Shown piece after piece: positions 45,701 to 55,379 of a stretch of 64,000 bases of DNA. The DNA comes from Methylobacterium sp. E-065 (lineage in GTDB: Bacteria > Pseudomonadota > Alphaproteobacteria > Rhizobiales > Beijerinckiaceae). Both the position numbers and the translations under genes were made by a program. Position 1 is the first letter of the stretch; each line of letters opens with the position of its first letter. Under the pieces are notes generated by a model that was given only the letters and a program-made list of their open reading frames with translations, searched no databases and was not told where the DNA came from. Where the stretch lies: the NCBI RefSeq assembly GCF_022829605.1, contig NZ_JAKSYD010000100.1, positions 149,346-213,345 on the forward strand, in the 5' to 3' direction.

Positions 45701-46618
45701 TCAGGCGTCAGGCGCTGGCGCGGTCTGCCCGAGTTCGAGGAGCACGATCTCGGGCGGCACGCCAAGCCGCACCGGGATCCGGCTCATGCCGAAACCCCCG
45801 GACACGATCATGTGGCGCCCGTCCTGCACGATGTGCCCGTACGCGTAATCATGGCCTTGGACCTTGCGGATCGCCGGTGAGCGTCCGAACATCCGCACCT
45901 GTCCGCCGTGGGTATGCCCGGCCAGGGTCAGCGAAAATCGGTCCGAAAGGGTGGCGAAGATGTCGGGTTCATGCGCCATCAGGATCACCGGCGCCGAATC
46001 GGTAACCGCCGCGAGCGTGCGCGACACGTCCGCATGACTGAGCGACTTCCAGCTGCCCATGAAGGGCTGCTGGTCGGCGAGGCCGGCCAGCCAGAACGGG
46101 CGTCCGTCCTTGATCAGGCGGACGGCTTGGTTCTCCATCACCGGAATGCCCCGCGCCTCCAGCAGGCGCTTGGCTGCGGGCGTCCCGCTGCGGGCTGTCT
46201 GAACGGCCTCATCGTCCCACCAATCGTGATTGCCGAGGATTGCGTGCGTGCCCAGCGGGGCCTTCAGCTCCTCCATCATCCGGGCAAACTGGCTCAGCGG
46301 CAGCTTCCGCCACGCGATGAAACCTGCTGGGTAATCGCCGAGCAGAAGCACGAGGTCGGGCTTGAGCGCATTGGTGGCGTCCACGATCTCGGCCACCCGG
46401 TCGAACGGCATGTAGGGCTCGCAGATATGGAAATCTGCGAGCACCGCCACGCGCAGGCGCAGAGCCGGATCCCAGCGCGGCAGAGCCGGCGCGTAGGAGG
46501 TAACGACGAGGCGGCGCAGCGGCTCGACATCGAACGCATAGACGCCGGTCGCCGCCGTCGCGCCGAGTCCCGCTCCAAGTCCGGTCAGGAACTGCCGTCG
46601 GCTCGGCAGGATCAGCAT
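45701..46618 (-). CDS. Metallophosphoesterase, Tat-exported
   Basis: A 305-aa calcineurin-like phosphoesterase. The N-terminus MLILPSRRQFLTGLGAGLGA is a twin-arginine signal. Dinuclear-metal motifs follow in order: LADFHI (DxH), LLGDYPAG (GD), GNHDWW (GNHD), MAHEPD (H) and AGHTHGGQV (GHxH). It resembles the YkuE/YaeI group. ATG at 46618 is chosen because it begins the Tat signal; upstream in-frame residues do not fit. It is divergent from hemC. Substrate unknown. Confidence 0.9.
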   Translation of the reverse strand: MLILPSRRQFLTGLGAGLGATAATGVYAFDVEPLRRLVVTSYAPALPRWDPALRLRVAVLADFHICEPYMPFDRVAEIVDATNALKPDLVLLLGDYPAGFIAWRKLPLSQFARMMEELKAPLGTHAILGNHDWWDDEAVQTARSGTPAAKRLLEARGIPVMENQAVRLIKDGRPFWLAGLADQQPFMGSWKSLSHADVSRTLAAVTDSAPVILMAHEPDIFATLSDRFSLTLAGHTHGGQVRMFGRSPAIRKVQGHDYAYGHIVQDGRHMIVSGGFGMSRIPVRLGVPPEIVLLELGQTAPAPDA

Positions 46619-46804
46619 CGCACCATGTCCGTTCGCTCTGTCGTGTGCCGAAGCCCCGTTAGGCATACAGTCCGGCGAAAGCGGGGCGTGGCCGCAGGCG
46701 GGTGTGCCACACGGCCGGTTCAAGAAACCTGAATACCCCTGACCGCAGCGTGACAGGCGGTCTATAAGACCCTGACTCACCCAGCCAAGAAGATCTGAAG
46801 ACAG

Positions 46805-47728
46805 ATGTTGAACCGTCCCTTGCGCATCGGCACCCGCGGCTCACCGATGGCGCTCGCGCAGACCGGGATGGTGCGCGACCGGATCGTCGCGGCCAATCCG
46901 GGTTTGGAGACCGAGCTCGTTGTCGTCACGACCGTGGCCGATAAGATCTTGGATCGGCCGCTCTCCGAGATCGGCGGTAAGGGGCTGTTCACTAAGGAGC
47001 TGGAACAGGCCCTGTTCGCCGACGAGGTCGATATCGCGGTCCACTCCATGAAGGACGTGGAGACTTGGCTCCCCGACGGTCTAATCATCGCCTGCATCCT
47101 GAAGCGCGACGATCCCCGGGACGCCTTCCTGTCCCCGCATGCCGACGGTCTGGCCGGGCTGCCAGTGGGGGCTCGGGTCGGAACTTCGTCGTTGCGCCGG
47201 GGTGCCCAGGTGCTGATGCGCCGCCCGGACCTGCGGGTCGTGCCTCTGCGCGGCAACGCCAACACGCGGATGCGCAAGCTCGAAGCGGGCGAGTGCGATG
47301 CGACTCTGCTGGCCCTGGCTGGTCTCGAGCGTCTCGGGCTCGAACACATGGCGCGCAGCATTCTCAGCGTAGAGGAAATGCTGCCCGCCGTGGCGCAGGG
47401 CGCCCTCGGCATCGAGTGTCGCGAAGCGGACGGCGCGGTCCGCGATCTGCTGGCGCCGATCGCTTGTGCCCGGACCACGACCGCCATCACCGCCGAGCGC
47501 GCCCTCCTGGCCGAGCTCGATGGGTCCTGCCGCACGCCGATCGCCGCTCTTGCGCGAATCGAGGGTGAGACCCTGTCGCTCGACGGTCTGCTGTTCCTGC
47601 CCGACGGCAGCCGGCACTGGTCGGTGTCCCGCCAGGGCCCTGCAGCGGAGGCTGAGCGCATCGGCCGTGAGGCCGGCGCAGCCCTCAAGTCCGAGGCGGG
47701 AGAGACCTACGTGCGCGATCTCAAATAG
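46805..47728 (+). CDS. hemC: Porphobilinogen deaminase (hydroxymethylbilane synthase)
   Basis: A 307-aa cytoplasmic enzyme that polymerises four porphobilinogens to hydroxymethylbilane, the shared precursor of heme, cobalamin and bacteriochlorophyll. IGTRGSPMALAQT opens domain 1; the catalytic Asp is D84 in HSMKD; the dipyrromethane cofactor is bound at C242 in LDGSCRTPIA. A hairpin separates it from the convergent crtB. Confidence 0.97.
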   Translation: MLNRPLRIGTRGSPMALAQTGMVRDRIVAANPGLETELVVVTTVADKILDRPLSEIGGKGLFTKELEQALFADEVDIAVHSMKDVETWLPDGLIIACILKRDDPRDAFLSPHADGLAGLPVGARVGTSSLRRGAQVLMRRPDLRVVPLRGNANTRMRKLEAGECDATLLALAGLERLGLEHMARSILSVEEMLPAVAQGALGIECREADGAVRDLLAPIACARTTTAITAERALLAELDGSCRTPIAALARIEGETLSLDGLLFLPDGSRHWSVSRQGPAAEAERIGREAGAALKSEAGETYVRDLK

Positions 47729-47743
47729 GACGGTGCAATGGCT

Positions 47744-47764
47744 CGCCTCCCTTGCGGGGAGGCG
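47744..47764. terminator. Hairpin between hemC and crtB
   Basis: CGCCTCCC (47744-47751) pairs perfectly with GGGAGGCG (47757-47764), 5-nt loop, between convergent genes; it could end transcripts from both sides. No T-tract. Confidence 0.6.
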
Positions 47765-47798
47765 TGCGTCGAACCAGAGCGGTGTGTGTCGCAGCGCC

Positions 47799-48869
47799 TC
47801 AGGACGGCGCGGATGGGCCAAAGGCTTCCCGCTCGCGCATCCGTTCGATCATATCGAGCACGTGGACGACCCGACCCGTCACGTTCCACCATGGCCGCAA
47901 CGGGGGCCGATCGTGTCTGGAGCCGAGCGGTTGCTGCGCGACCGCCTGTAGCAGGAACAGTACCTGCGGCAACGCGGGAGCGGCGGCATCCGCTTCGTCC
48001 GTTGAAGCCCGAAGCGCCCGGGCGATCAAGGCGAGCTTACGGGCACCGCTGACGCGGGCACGGCGGGTAACCGTGTCGTGGTTGGCGGCCGCGATCTCGC
48101 GCCCGATCTCGCGGTAGATCAGGCTGGCGGCGCGGATCGCCGGCCGGCACCGCGTCGGAAGCTGAGCGATCCCGGCTTCGGCGCGGCGGTAGAGCCGGTC
48201 GGCCTCGGTCAGCAGATCTGCGACGAGGTCGGCGAGCGCCGGGCTCGGCCGGGGATCGGCCAGGAATGCATCGGGGTCGAGCCCGGCCGCCCGCATCCAG
48301 TCGAGCGGTAGGTAGATCCGGCCCATGCGGGCATCCTCGCCGACATCGCGGGCGATGTTGGTGAGCTGCATCGCGGCCCCGAGGTCGCAGGCGCGGGCCA
48401 GGGCTTCGGGCGTGCGCACGCCCATGATCAGCGCCATCATCGTGCCGACCGAACCGGCGACCCGCGCCGCGTAGGCGTGGAGCGCGTCGAGATCGTCGTA
48501 AAGCCGCCCCTCGGCATCCCAGGCCAAACCCTCGATGAGGGCGCGGGGCAGCGCCTCCGGGATCGCGAAGGCGGTGACGATCTCGGCAAAAGCCCGGTCG
48601 GCGGAGGTGTCGGCTGGTTCGCCGGCATAGGCCCGGCTGATCCGGTGATCGAGGCGGGCGACCGCGGCGTGACGGGCCGCCGCGCTCGGCGCCTCGTCGA
48701 CGAGATCATCCGAATAGCGACAGAATGCGTAGAGACCGTACGCCGCCTCACGGACATCCCCGGGCAGGAGCTGCCCGGCCGCGAAGAAGCTTTTGGAGCC
48801 GTGCCGGATCGCGACCCGGCAGGCGGTCCGGTCTGCGGCGGCGGCGAATTCAGGCGGTAACGCGGGCAT
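47799..48869 (-). CDS. crtB: Phytoene synthase
   Basis: A 356-aa enzyme condensing two GGPP into phytoene. The Asp-rich motifs are SDDLVDEAP and NIARDVGEDARMGRIYLP, and AYGLYAFCRY is conserved. The start ATG at 48869 lies inside the end of crtI (20-bp overlap), implying translational coupling. The C-terminal 50 residues (after ALPQVLFLLQAVA) resemble a short extension seen in related alphaproteobacterial enzymes. Confidence 0.95.
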   Translation of the reverse strand: MPALPPEFAAAADRTACRVAIRHGSKSFFAAGQLLPGDVREAAYGLYAFCRYSDDLVDEAPSAAARHAAVARLDHRISRAYAGEPADTSADRAFAEIVTAFAIPEALPRALIEGLAWDAEGRLYDDLDALHAYAARVAGSVGTMMALIMGVRTPEALARACDLGAAMQLTNIARDVGEDARMGRIYLPLDWMRAAGLDPDAFLADPRPSPALADLVADLLTEADRLYRRAEAGIAQLPTRCRPAIRAASLIYREIGREIAAANHDTVTRRARVSGARKLALIARALRASTDEADAAAPALPQVLFLLQAVAQQPLGSRHDRPPLRPWWNVTGRVVHVLDMIERMREREAFGPSAPS

Positions 48870-50373
48870 CGGGAACCACGCTGTCGAGGACGCGGGCGGA
48901 GGAGAGCACGCCGGGCAAACCGGCACCGGGATGCGTGCCCGCGCCGACCAAGTAGAGGTTGCGCACATGGCCGTCGCGGTTGTGCGGGCGGAACCATGCA
49001 GATTGGGTCAGAACCGGCTCCAGCCCGAAGCCGGAACCGCGATAGCTCAGAAAGTCGTCCTGAAAGTCCTGGGGCGTCGTCATCCGGGAGGTCACGATCG
49101 CGTCCGTGAGACCCGGGAGCAGGCTTGTCTCCAGGATCCGGGCGATCCGGCGCCGGTACGACTCAGCTAGCGTCTGCCAATCCTGTCCACCGGCAAGGTT
49201 CGGCACCGGCGCCAGCACATAGAAGGCATCGCATCCCGGCGGCGCGAGGCTCGGATCGGTGGCGGTCGGCCGGTGCAGGTAGAGGCTCGCATCGTCGGCG
49301 AGAACCTTGCGGTCGAAGATGTCGGATAAGAGCCCGCGATAGCGTGGTCCCAGCAGGATCGTGTGGTGATCCACCCCCGGGTAGCGGCGCTTCGTGCCGA
49401 AATACCAGACGAACAGGCCCATGGACGAGCGGGCGCGGCGGAACCGACCTGGGCTCCAGCGTTGCGCCTCCGGCAGCAGGCGCGCGTGCGTCACCGCCGA
49501 ATCGGCGTTCGAGACCACGAGATCGGCCGCGATCGTCTCGCCGCCTGAGAGTTCGACCCCGGTCGCCGCGCCGTTCTCGACCCGTATGCGCGCGACCTCC
49601 GCGCCGAGCCGAACCCGTCCGTTCTGGCTGCGGATCAGGCGCACCAGCCCGTCGACCAGCTGCCCGGTTCCGCCCATGGCGAAATGGACGCCCCAGCGAC
49701 GTTCGAGATCCGCGATTAGGCAGTAGATCGCGCTGGCCTGGAACGGATTCCCGCCGATGAGCAGAGGGTGGAAGCTGAACACCGTGCGCAGGCGCTCGTC
49801 GCGGATGAAGCGCGCGACGACATCGTACACTGAGCGGTGGCCGGAGAGGCGGATCAGGTCCGGGGCGATCTTCAGCATCGCGCCGATCCGCCCGAACGGG
49901 ACGTGGCCGAGCCGCTCAAATCCGATCTCGCAGACGGCCCGGCTGTGGGCCATGAAGCGCTCGTAACCGGCAACGTCGTCCGGCGCGAAACGGGCTACCT
50001 CGGCGCGCATGCGGTCGGGATCGCCGCTATAAGCGAAGGACGATCCGTCCGCGAATTGGATCCGGTAGAACGGGTCCATCGGGACCAGCGTCACATCGTT
50101 GGACAGGCGCCGTCCGGCCAGCGTCCAAAGCTCCTCGAACAGCTGGGGCGCGGTGACGATGGTGGGGCCGGCATCGAAGGTGAACCCGTCCTGCCGGTGG
50201 ACCCGCGCGCGGCCTCCGGCCTGTTCCAAGCGCTCCAGCAACGTCACGCGGTAACCCCGGGCGCCGAGCCGGACGCCGGCGGCAAGACCGCCGAAGCCCG
50301 AGCCGATGACGACGGCATGCGGCCGCCGATCGCGGGCCTGTTCTACGCTATGGTCGACCTCGAGTGTCAGCAT
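48850..50373 (-). CDS. crtI: Phytoene desaturase
   Basis: A 507-aa FAD-dependent desaturase converting phytoene to neurosporene/lycopene. The dinucleotide motif HAVVIGSGFGGLAAGVRLGA is at residues 19-38, and the bacterial CrtI signature LYLVGAGTHPGAGLPGV is at the C-terminus. HPLLIGGNPFQASAIY and GTGQLVDGLVRLI are typical. A PpsR-type palindrome covers the start codon. Transcribed before crtB with 20-bp overlap. Confidence 0.96.
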   Translation of the reverse strand: MLTLEVDHSVEQARDRRPHAVVIGSGFGGLAAGVRLGARGYRVTLLERLEQAGGRARVHRQDGFTFDAGPTIVTAPQLFEELWTLAGRRLSNDVTLVPMDPFYRIQFADGSSFAYSGDPDRMRAEVARFAPDDVAGYERFMAHSRAVCEIGFERLGHVPFGRIGAMLKIAPDLIRLSGHRSVYDVVARFIRDERLRTVFSFHPLLIGGNPFQASAIYCLIADLERRWGVHFAMGGTGQLVDGLVRLIRSQNGRVRLGAEVARIRVENGAATGVELSGGETIAADLVVSNADSAVTHARLLPEAQRWSPGRFRRARSSMGLFVWYFGTKRRYPGVDHHTILLGPRYRGLLSDIFDRKVLADDASLYLHRPTATDPSLAPPGCDAFYVLAPVPNLAGGQDWQTLAESYRRRIARILETSLLPGLTDAIVTSRMTTPQDFQDDFLSYRGSGFGLEPVLTQSAWFRPHNRDGHVRNLYLVGAGTHPGAGLPGVLSSARVLDSVVPDARVTA

Positions 50374-50382
50374 GGCTTGACA
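50365..50382. promoter_or_regulatory. PpsR/CrtJ-type palindrome on the crtI start
   Basis: TGTCAGCATGGCTTGACA, an exact TGT-N12-ACA with TGTCA/TGACA arms. It includes the crtI ATG (50371-50373). Binding here would block initiation or elongation rather than polymerase docking. Confidence 0.65.
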
Positions 50383-50620
50383 CTATGGCGGCGTTTCGAC
50401 GGGACGCAAGGGCCTAGGGCCAACAAGCTTCACCATGCTTCCGCGTTTGGATGGGGTGGGATTAGATGCGCCGGCTTCGTTGTTGAGCAGGGTCGGGCTA
50501 TGTTTCGATTGCGGCTTGCTGCTGCGCCGCAGAAATATTGCGCCCGCGCCACGATTCTTCGCCGGTTCGGCGCTATAGGGCCCCGACGACTGTGGGATCG
50601 GATAGGAAACGGGACACGTG

Positions 50621-51592
50621 ATGGACGATCGCGGTCAGACCATCTTCGTGGCGGGCCACCGGGGCATGGTCGGCGCGGCGATCGTGCGGTGTCTGCAGGC
50701 GCAGGGCCAGACGCGCATCCTCACGGCCGACCGGCAGAGCCTCGACCTGACCGATCAGGCCGCTGTGCGCCGCTTCTTCGCCGAGCAGCGCATCGATCAG
50801 GTCTACCTCGCCGCCGCCAAGGTCGGCGGCATCCACGCCAACAACACCTACCCGGCCGAGTTCATCCACGACAACCTGGTCATCCAGACCAACATCATCC
50901 ACGCCGCCCATATGAGCGGCGTCGACCGGTTGCTGTTCCTGGGCTCGTCCTGCATCTATCCCAAGCTCGCCGAGCAGCCGATGCGCGAAGACGCGCTGCT
51001 GACCGGCGTGCTGGAGCCGACCAACGAGCCCTACGCGATCGCCAAAATCGCCGGCATCAAGATGTGCGAGAGCTACAACCGCCAGTACGGGCGGCGCTAC
51101 CGCAGCGTGATGCCGACCAACCTGTACGGGCCCAACGACAACTTTCACCCCGACAACGCGCATGTGCTCCCCGCGCTGATGCGCCGCCTGCACGAGGCGA
51201 AGGCGGTGGGCCGGGACAGCGTTGCGGTCTGGGGCACGGGCCGGGCGATGCGCGAGTTCCTCCACGTGGACGACATGGCGCGCGCCAGCGTGTTCGTGAT
51301 GGGCATGGACGATGAGGTCTACGCGGCCAACACGCGGCCGACTCTGTCGCACATCAACGTTGGCAGCGGAGTGGACTGCACGATCGCCGAACTGGTGCAA
51401 ATGCTGGTTCGGGTGATCGGCTACGAGGGCCGTCTCGCGTTCGACGTGACCAAGCCGGACGGCACGCCGCGCAAGCTGATGGACGTATCCCGGCTGGCCG
51501 CGATGGGCTGGCGTCCGGAGATCGGCTTGGAGGACGGCCTGCGCCAGACCTACGGCTGGTTCCTCGAACATCAGGCCGAAATCCGCGGCTAG
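50621..51592 (+). CDS. fcl: GDP-L-fucose synthase
   Basis: A 323-aa NADPH epimerase/reductase making GDP-L-fucose from GDP-4-keto-6-deoxymannose. The Rossmann motif [14 protein letters not shown] is at the N-terminus; the catalytic Ser is in LGSSCIYP and the YxxxK pair in [28 protein letters not shown] is the family substrate loop. The ATG at 50621 is preferred over the adjacent GTG at 50618. The matching mannose dehydratase (gmd) is not in the window. Confidence 0.95.
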   Translation: MDDRGQTIFVAGHRGMVGAAIVRCLQAQGQTRILTADRQSLDLTDQAAVRRFFAEQRIDQVYLAAAKVGGIHANNTYPAEFIHDNLVIQTNIIHAAHMSGVDRLLFLGSSCIYPKLAEQPMREDALLTGVLEPTNEPYAIAKIAGIKMCESYNRQYGRRYRSVMPTNLYGPNDNFHPDNAHVLPALMRRLHEAKAVGRDSVAVWGTGRAMREFLHVDDMARASVFVMGMDDEVYAANTRPTLSHINVGSGVDCTIAELVQMLVRVIGYEGRLAFDVTKPDGTPRKLMDVSRLAAMGWRPEIGLEDGLRQTYGWFLEHQAEIRG

Positions 51593-51720
51593 GGCCCTCA
51601 CCGCTGCGGGGAAAGCCGGTTCCGCGCACGAGGACACGCCGCAACAGGGGCTTCAGAGGGCCCTCCCCGGCGTATACCGCCGCAGTACGCCAATCGATCA
51701 ACCGGCAGGAGAGAGGGACC

Positions 51721-52746
51721 ATGACCCAAGGGCCGTCCGACGCCGACGAACACGCCCGACGGCAGAAGTTCGTAAAGACGTTCCAGAATTTCGATGCCAG
51801 AACGCGTTTCCCGGCCCCCTACGTTCAGTTCGCCGGGAAGCCGTTGACTGTCCTGCCTGAAAAAGGATGGCGCTACGACAGCCTCGGCTATTTCAACACG
51901 GCCCACGCGGAGACACGACCCGCCTCGGAGACGCTGCGCGTGTTCGTCGTTGGCGACAGCACGCTCCTCGACGGGCAGGTCTTCGCCGACACGGTGCCCG
52001 GGCGGCTGGAAACAGGGCTGAAGGGGGTCCACGGGGAAGGCGCGCGCGTCTACAATTTCGGTGCGATCTCAGCCTGCCTGAACCAGATGATCGCCCTGAT
52101 CACGACACGTCTGATGGATCTCCAGCCGGACGTGATCCTCATCGTCGGCGGCGGAACCGATATCTTTCAGCCGTGGAGCTTCGATCCGCGGGCCGGTTTT
52201 CCTTTCAATCACTTCGTCAGTGAATGCCTGCACGATTTCGTCCTCGATTCTGGGCGTACGGAGGCCGAAACGGAGCCGCTTTCCTATGAGAATGTGCAGG
52301 CGATGATCTTCAATCGTCTCGAGAACCTGCGTGCGCTAACCAATTGGCAGTCGGACATCTGGGAATGGGAGGTGGTCCGCCAGTTCGAGCTGTCGCTGAA
52401 GCGCCTCGCCCGGCTCGCCCCCGGCATCGGCGCACCGACCCGTTTCTATCTTCAGCCCACCGTCGTCCGCAAAACCGAGCGTGTGGCCGAGGAAGCGAAC
52501 GCCGCTTCCGGAACCTTTCTGGCCTATCTCGGCCGCCAGTACGATCGGTTCGAGGGCGTGCTCGGCCGTCTCGAACTCGCGACCGACGCGCCATTCACGG
52601 TGCGCGACCTGAGCAGGTTGTTCGAAAACGACGGCCGCTTCCTGTTCACCGACATCGTGCACGTGACGTCGGAGGGCCGGCAGATGATGGCGGACAGGCT
52701 CCAGGCGGACGTCGCCGAGATCGTCGGCATCGCGGCATCCGCCTGA
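51721..52746 (+). CDS. SGNH/GDSL-type hydrolase-like protein
   Basis: A 341-aa protein with the SGNH frame: VVGDST (nucleophile S80), NFGAISACLNQ (Gly block), VGGGTDI in place of the usual GxND, and TDIVHVT supplying the D311/H314 pair. There is no signal peptide, so it appears cytoplasmic. The Asn block is altered (GGGTD), so catalysis is likely but not certain. Such proteins often act on sugar O-acyl groups. A GGAGAGAGG stretch lies just before the ATG. It is followed after 3 bp by a second SGNH gene. Confidence 0.8.
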   Translation: MTQGPSDADEHARRQKFVKTFQNFDARTRFPAPYVQFAGKPLTVLPEKGWRYDSLGYFNTAHAETRPASETLRVFVVGDSTLLDGQVFADTVPGRLETGLKGVHGEGARVYNFGAISACLNQMIALITTRLMDLQPDVILIVGGGTDIFQPWSFDPRAGFPFNHFVSECLHDFVLDSGRTEAETEPLSYENVQAMIFNRLENLRALTNWQSDIWEWEVVRQFELSLKRLARLAPGIGAPTRFYLQPTVVRKTERVAEEANAASGTFLAYLGRQYDRFEGVLGRLELATDAPFTVRDLSRLFENDGRFLFTDIVHVTSEGRQMMADRLQADVAEIVGIAASA

Positions 52747-52749
52747 TCC

Positions 52750-53421
52750 ATGGTGGTGCCGATCGTCTTCATTGGGGACTCGATCACCGAGCAATGGGGA
52801 AATCTCCGCGCCAAGACCTTCGCGGCCCACGATCTCATTCCCCGCGGCGGATCGGGTCAGACCGCGCGCTGGATCACCATGCGGTTCCGCCGCGATCTGG
52901 AGGAGACCGGGGCGAAGGGCGTCCATCTCCTGTGCGGGGTGAACGATATCGGCCGCAACGAGGGGGTGTTCGTGCCCGCCGACGAGATCGCCCGGATTAT
53001 CGCCGGCATGCTCGACGAGGCGCGAGCGATGGGCGTCGCGGCCTGGGTGGGTTCGATCACGCCGGCGGCCCGGATCCCGTGGAACCCGGAGGTGCCGGAT
53101 GCTTCGGCGATGATCGGGGCGGTCAACGCGTGGCTGCGCGACCACGCGCATGAACACGGAGCGACCTACATCGACTACCATTCCGTGCTGGTCGATTCGA
53201 AGGGCGGCTTGAGCCGGGCTTACGGCACCGACGGCCTCCACCTCAATGCCGCCGGCTACCGGGCGATCGAACCGCTGATGCTGTCTGCGCTGGGCCGCGC
53301 CCGGCCAGACGCCGCGGTCGCAGATGCTCGAAGCGTCGCGCGGGGGCGGATCGTTGGGCTCATCGTGGCAGCGGCGGCGGTTCTGGCCGCCGTCGCCACC
53401 CTGGCCCTGATCGCCCGCTGA
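52750..53421 (+). CDS. SGNH hydrolase with C-terminal membrane helix
   Basis: A 223-aa hydrolase with all classic blocks: GDSIT (S11), GVNDIG (N65) and DGLHLN (D161, H164). A C-terminal membrane helix (residues 199-222, RIVGLIVAAAAVLAAVATLA) would tether it to the inner membrane. No signal peptide is seen. It ends one base before the convergent ilvD stop. Together with the preceding gene and fcl it suggests sugar or polysaccharide modification; the substrate is unknown. Confidence 0.88.
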   Translation: MVVPIVFIGDSITEQWGNLRAKTFAAHDLIPRGGSGQTARWITMRFRRDLEETGAKGVHLLCGVNDIGRNEGVFVPADEIARIIAGMLDEARAMGVAAWVGSITPAARIPWNPEVPDASAMIGAVNAWLRDHAHEHGATYIDYHSVLVDSKGGLSRAYGTDGLHLNAAGYRAIEPLMLSALGRARPDAAVADARSVARGRIVGLIVAAAAVLAAVATLALIAR

Positions 53422-55251
53422 TCAGACGCGGCGCACGGCCCCATGCGCCGCGCTGGTCGTGAGCATCGCGTAGGCGCGCAGGGCCGCGCTGACCTTGCGC
53501 TTGCGGGGTTTCGCGGGCTGCCAGCCCGCCGCCTCCTGCTCGGCGCGGCGTCGGTCGAGCTCACCCGCATCGACCTCGAGCCGGATGCTCCGGGCCGGGA
53601 TGTCGATCGCGATGGGGTCGCCGTCACGCACCAAGCCGATCAGGCCGCCCTCGGCCGCTTCCGGGGAGACATGGCCGATCGAGAGACCGGACGACCCACC
53701 GGAGAACCGCCCGTCCGTCACCAGCGCGCAGGCTTTCCCGAGACCCTTCGATTTCAGGTAGCTCGTCGGGTAGAGCATCTCCTGCATGCCGGGGCCGCCG
53801 CGCGGGCCCTCGTAGCGGATCAGCACCACCTGACCGGCGGTGACCTTGCCGTTGAGGATACCGTCGACCGCGGCGTCCTGGCTTTCGAACACCCGTGCCG
53901 TGCCGGTGAAGGTCAGGATCGAGGCATCGACGCCCGCGGTCTTCACGATGCACCCCTGCTCGGCAAGATTGCCGTAGAGTACCGCCAGGCCACCATCCTG
54001 CGAATAGGCATGTGCGGCGTCGCGGATTACGCCACCCTCACGATCGATGTCGAGTTCGTCGAAGCGCGAGTCCTGGCTGAACGCCACCTGGGTCGGCACG
54101 CCGCCGGGGGCCGCGCGATAGAAGGTCTGGACCGAGGCGGACGGCGCACCGCGCACGTCCCAGCGGGCGAGTGCGCCGGCAAGCGTGCCGGCCGAGACGT
54201 TGCCGACCGTGGTGTCGATCAGGCCGGCCCGGTCGAGTTCGCCCAGGATGCCCATGATGCCGCCGGCCCGGTGGACGTCCTCCATGTGGACGTTGGGCAC
54301 CGCCGGGGCGACCTTGCACAGCACCGGCACCCGCCGCGACAGCCGGTCGATTTCGGCCATGGTGAACGGCACCTCGCCCTCGTGGGCGGCGGCCAGCAGG
54401 TGCAGCACCGTGTTGGTCGAGCCGCCCATGGCGATGTCGAGCGTCATGGCGTTCTCGAAGGCCGTGAAGCTCGCGACTGCCCGCGGCAGCACGCTCGCAT
54501 CGTCCTGCTCGTAGTGGCGGCGGGCCAGATCGACGATGAGGTGGCCGGCCTCGACGAACAGGCGCTTGCGGTCGGCATGGGTGGCCAGAACCGAGCCGTT
54601 GCCCGGCAGGGCCAGTCCCAGCGCTTCGGTCAGGCAGTTCATCGAGTTCGCCGTGAACATGCCCGAGCAGGAGCCGCAGGTCGGGCAGGCCGAGCGCTCG
54701 ATGACGGCGACGTCTTCGTCGGAGATCCGGTCGTCGGCGGCCGCGATCATCGCGTCGACGAGGTCGACCTTCCTGGCGATGCCCGGCAACTGCACCTTGC
54801 CGGCCTCCATCGGGCCACCCGAAACGAACACGGTCGGGATGTTGAGGCGCAGGGTCGCCATCAGCATGCCGGGGGTGATCTTGTCGCAATTCGAGATGCA
54901 CACCATCGCGTCGGCGCAATGCGCGTTGACCATGTACTCGACAGAATCGGCGATCAACTCCCGCGACGGCAGCGAGTACAGCATCCCGTCATGGCCCATC
55001 GCGATGCCGTCATCGACCGCGATCGTGTTGAACTCCTTGGCGACGCCGCCGGCAGCCTCGATCTCCCGGGCCACGAGCTGGCCGAGATCCTTAAGGTGGA
55101 CGTGGCCCGGCACGAACTGCGTGAACGAGTTCACGACCGCGATGATCGGCTTGCCGAAATCGGCATCCTTCATGCCGGTCGCGCGCCAGAGGCCGCGGGC
55201 GCCGGCCATGTTGCGGCCGTGGGTGGTGGTGCGGGAGCGATAGGCGGGCAT
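53422..55251 (-). CDS. ilvD: Dihydroxy-acid dehydratase
   Basis: A 609-aa iron-sulfur dehydratase for isoleucine, valine and pantothenate precursors. Cluster-ligand Cys segments are [12 protein letters not shown] and [18 protein letters not shown]. It begins [20 protein letters not shown], the usual IlvD opening; upstream in-frame residues do not fit. [20 protein letters not shown] near the C-terminus completes the family pattern. It is divergent from ade. Confidence 0.97.
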   Translation of the reverse strand: MPAYRSRTTTHGRNMAGARGLWRATGMKDADFGKPIIAVVNSFTQFVPGHVHLKDLGQLVAREIEAAGGVAKEFNTIAVDDGIAMGHDGMLYSLPSRELIADSVEYMVNAHCADAMVCISNCDKITPGMLMATLRLNIPTVFVSGGPMEAGKVQLPGIARKVDLVDAMIAAADDRISDEDVAVIERSACPTCGSCSGMFTANSMNCLTEALGLALPGNGSVLATHADRKRLFVEAGHLIVDLARRHYEQDDASVLPRAVASFTAFENAMTLDIAMGGSTNTVLHLLAAAHEGEVPFTMAEIDRLSRRVPVLCKVAPAVPNVHMEDVHRAGGIMGILGELDRAGLIDTTVGNVSAGTLAGALARWDVRGAPSASVQTFYRAAPGGVPTQVAFSQDSRFDELDIDREGGVIRDAAHAYSQDGGLAVLYGNLAEQGCIVKTAGVDASILTFTGTARVFESQDAAVDGILNGKVTAGQVVLIRYEGPRGGPGMQEMLYPTSYLKSKGLGKACALVTDGRFSGGSSGLSIGHVSPEAAEGGLIGLVRDGDPIAIDIPARSIRLEVDAGELDRRRAEQEAAGWQPAKPRKRKVSAALRAYAMLTTSAAHGAVRRV

Positions 55252-55379
55252 CGGCAGATTCGACCGTTTCGAAGATGCTGGGCTTCTGCTCCCCTGTTCG
55301 ACCGCCCGCAAGCGTCGCCGAGTAACCTGCATCCGTGGCATGCTTCCGGCAGATAGCGAAGCGAAAGCGACATCGCACA

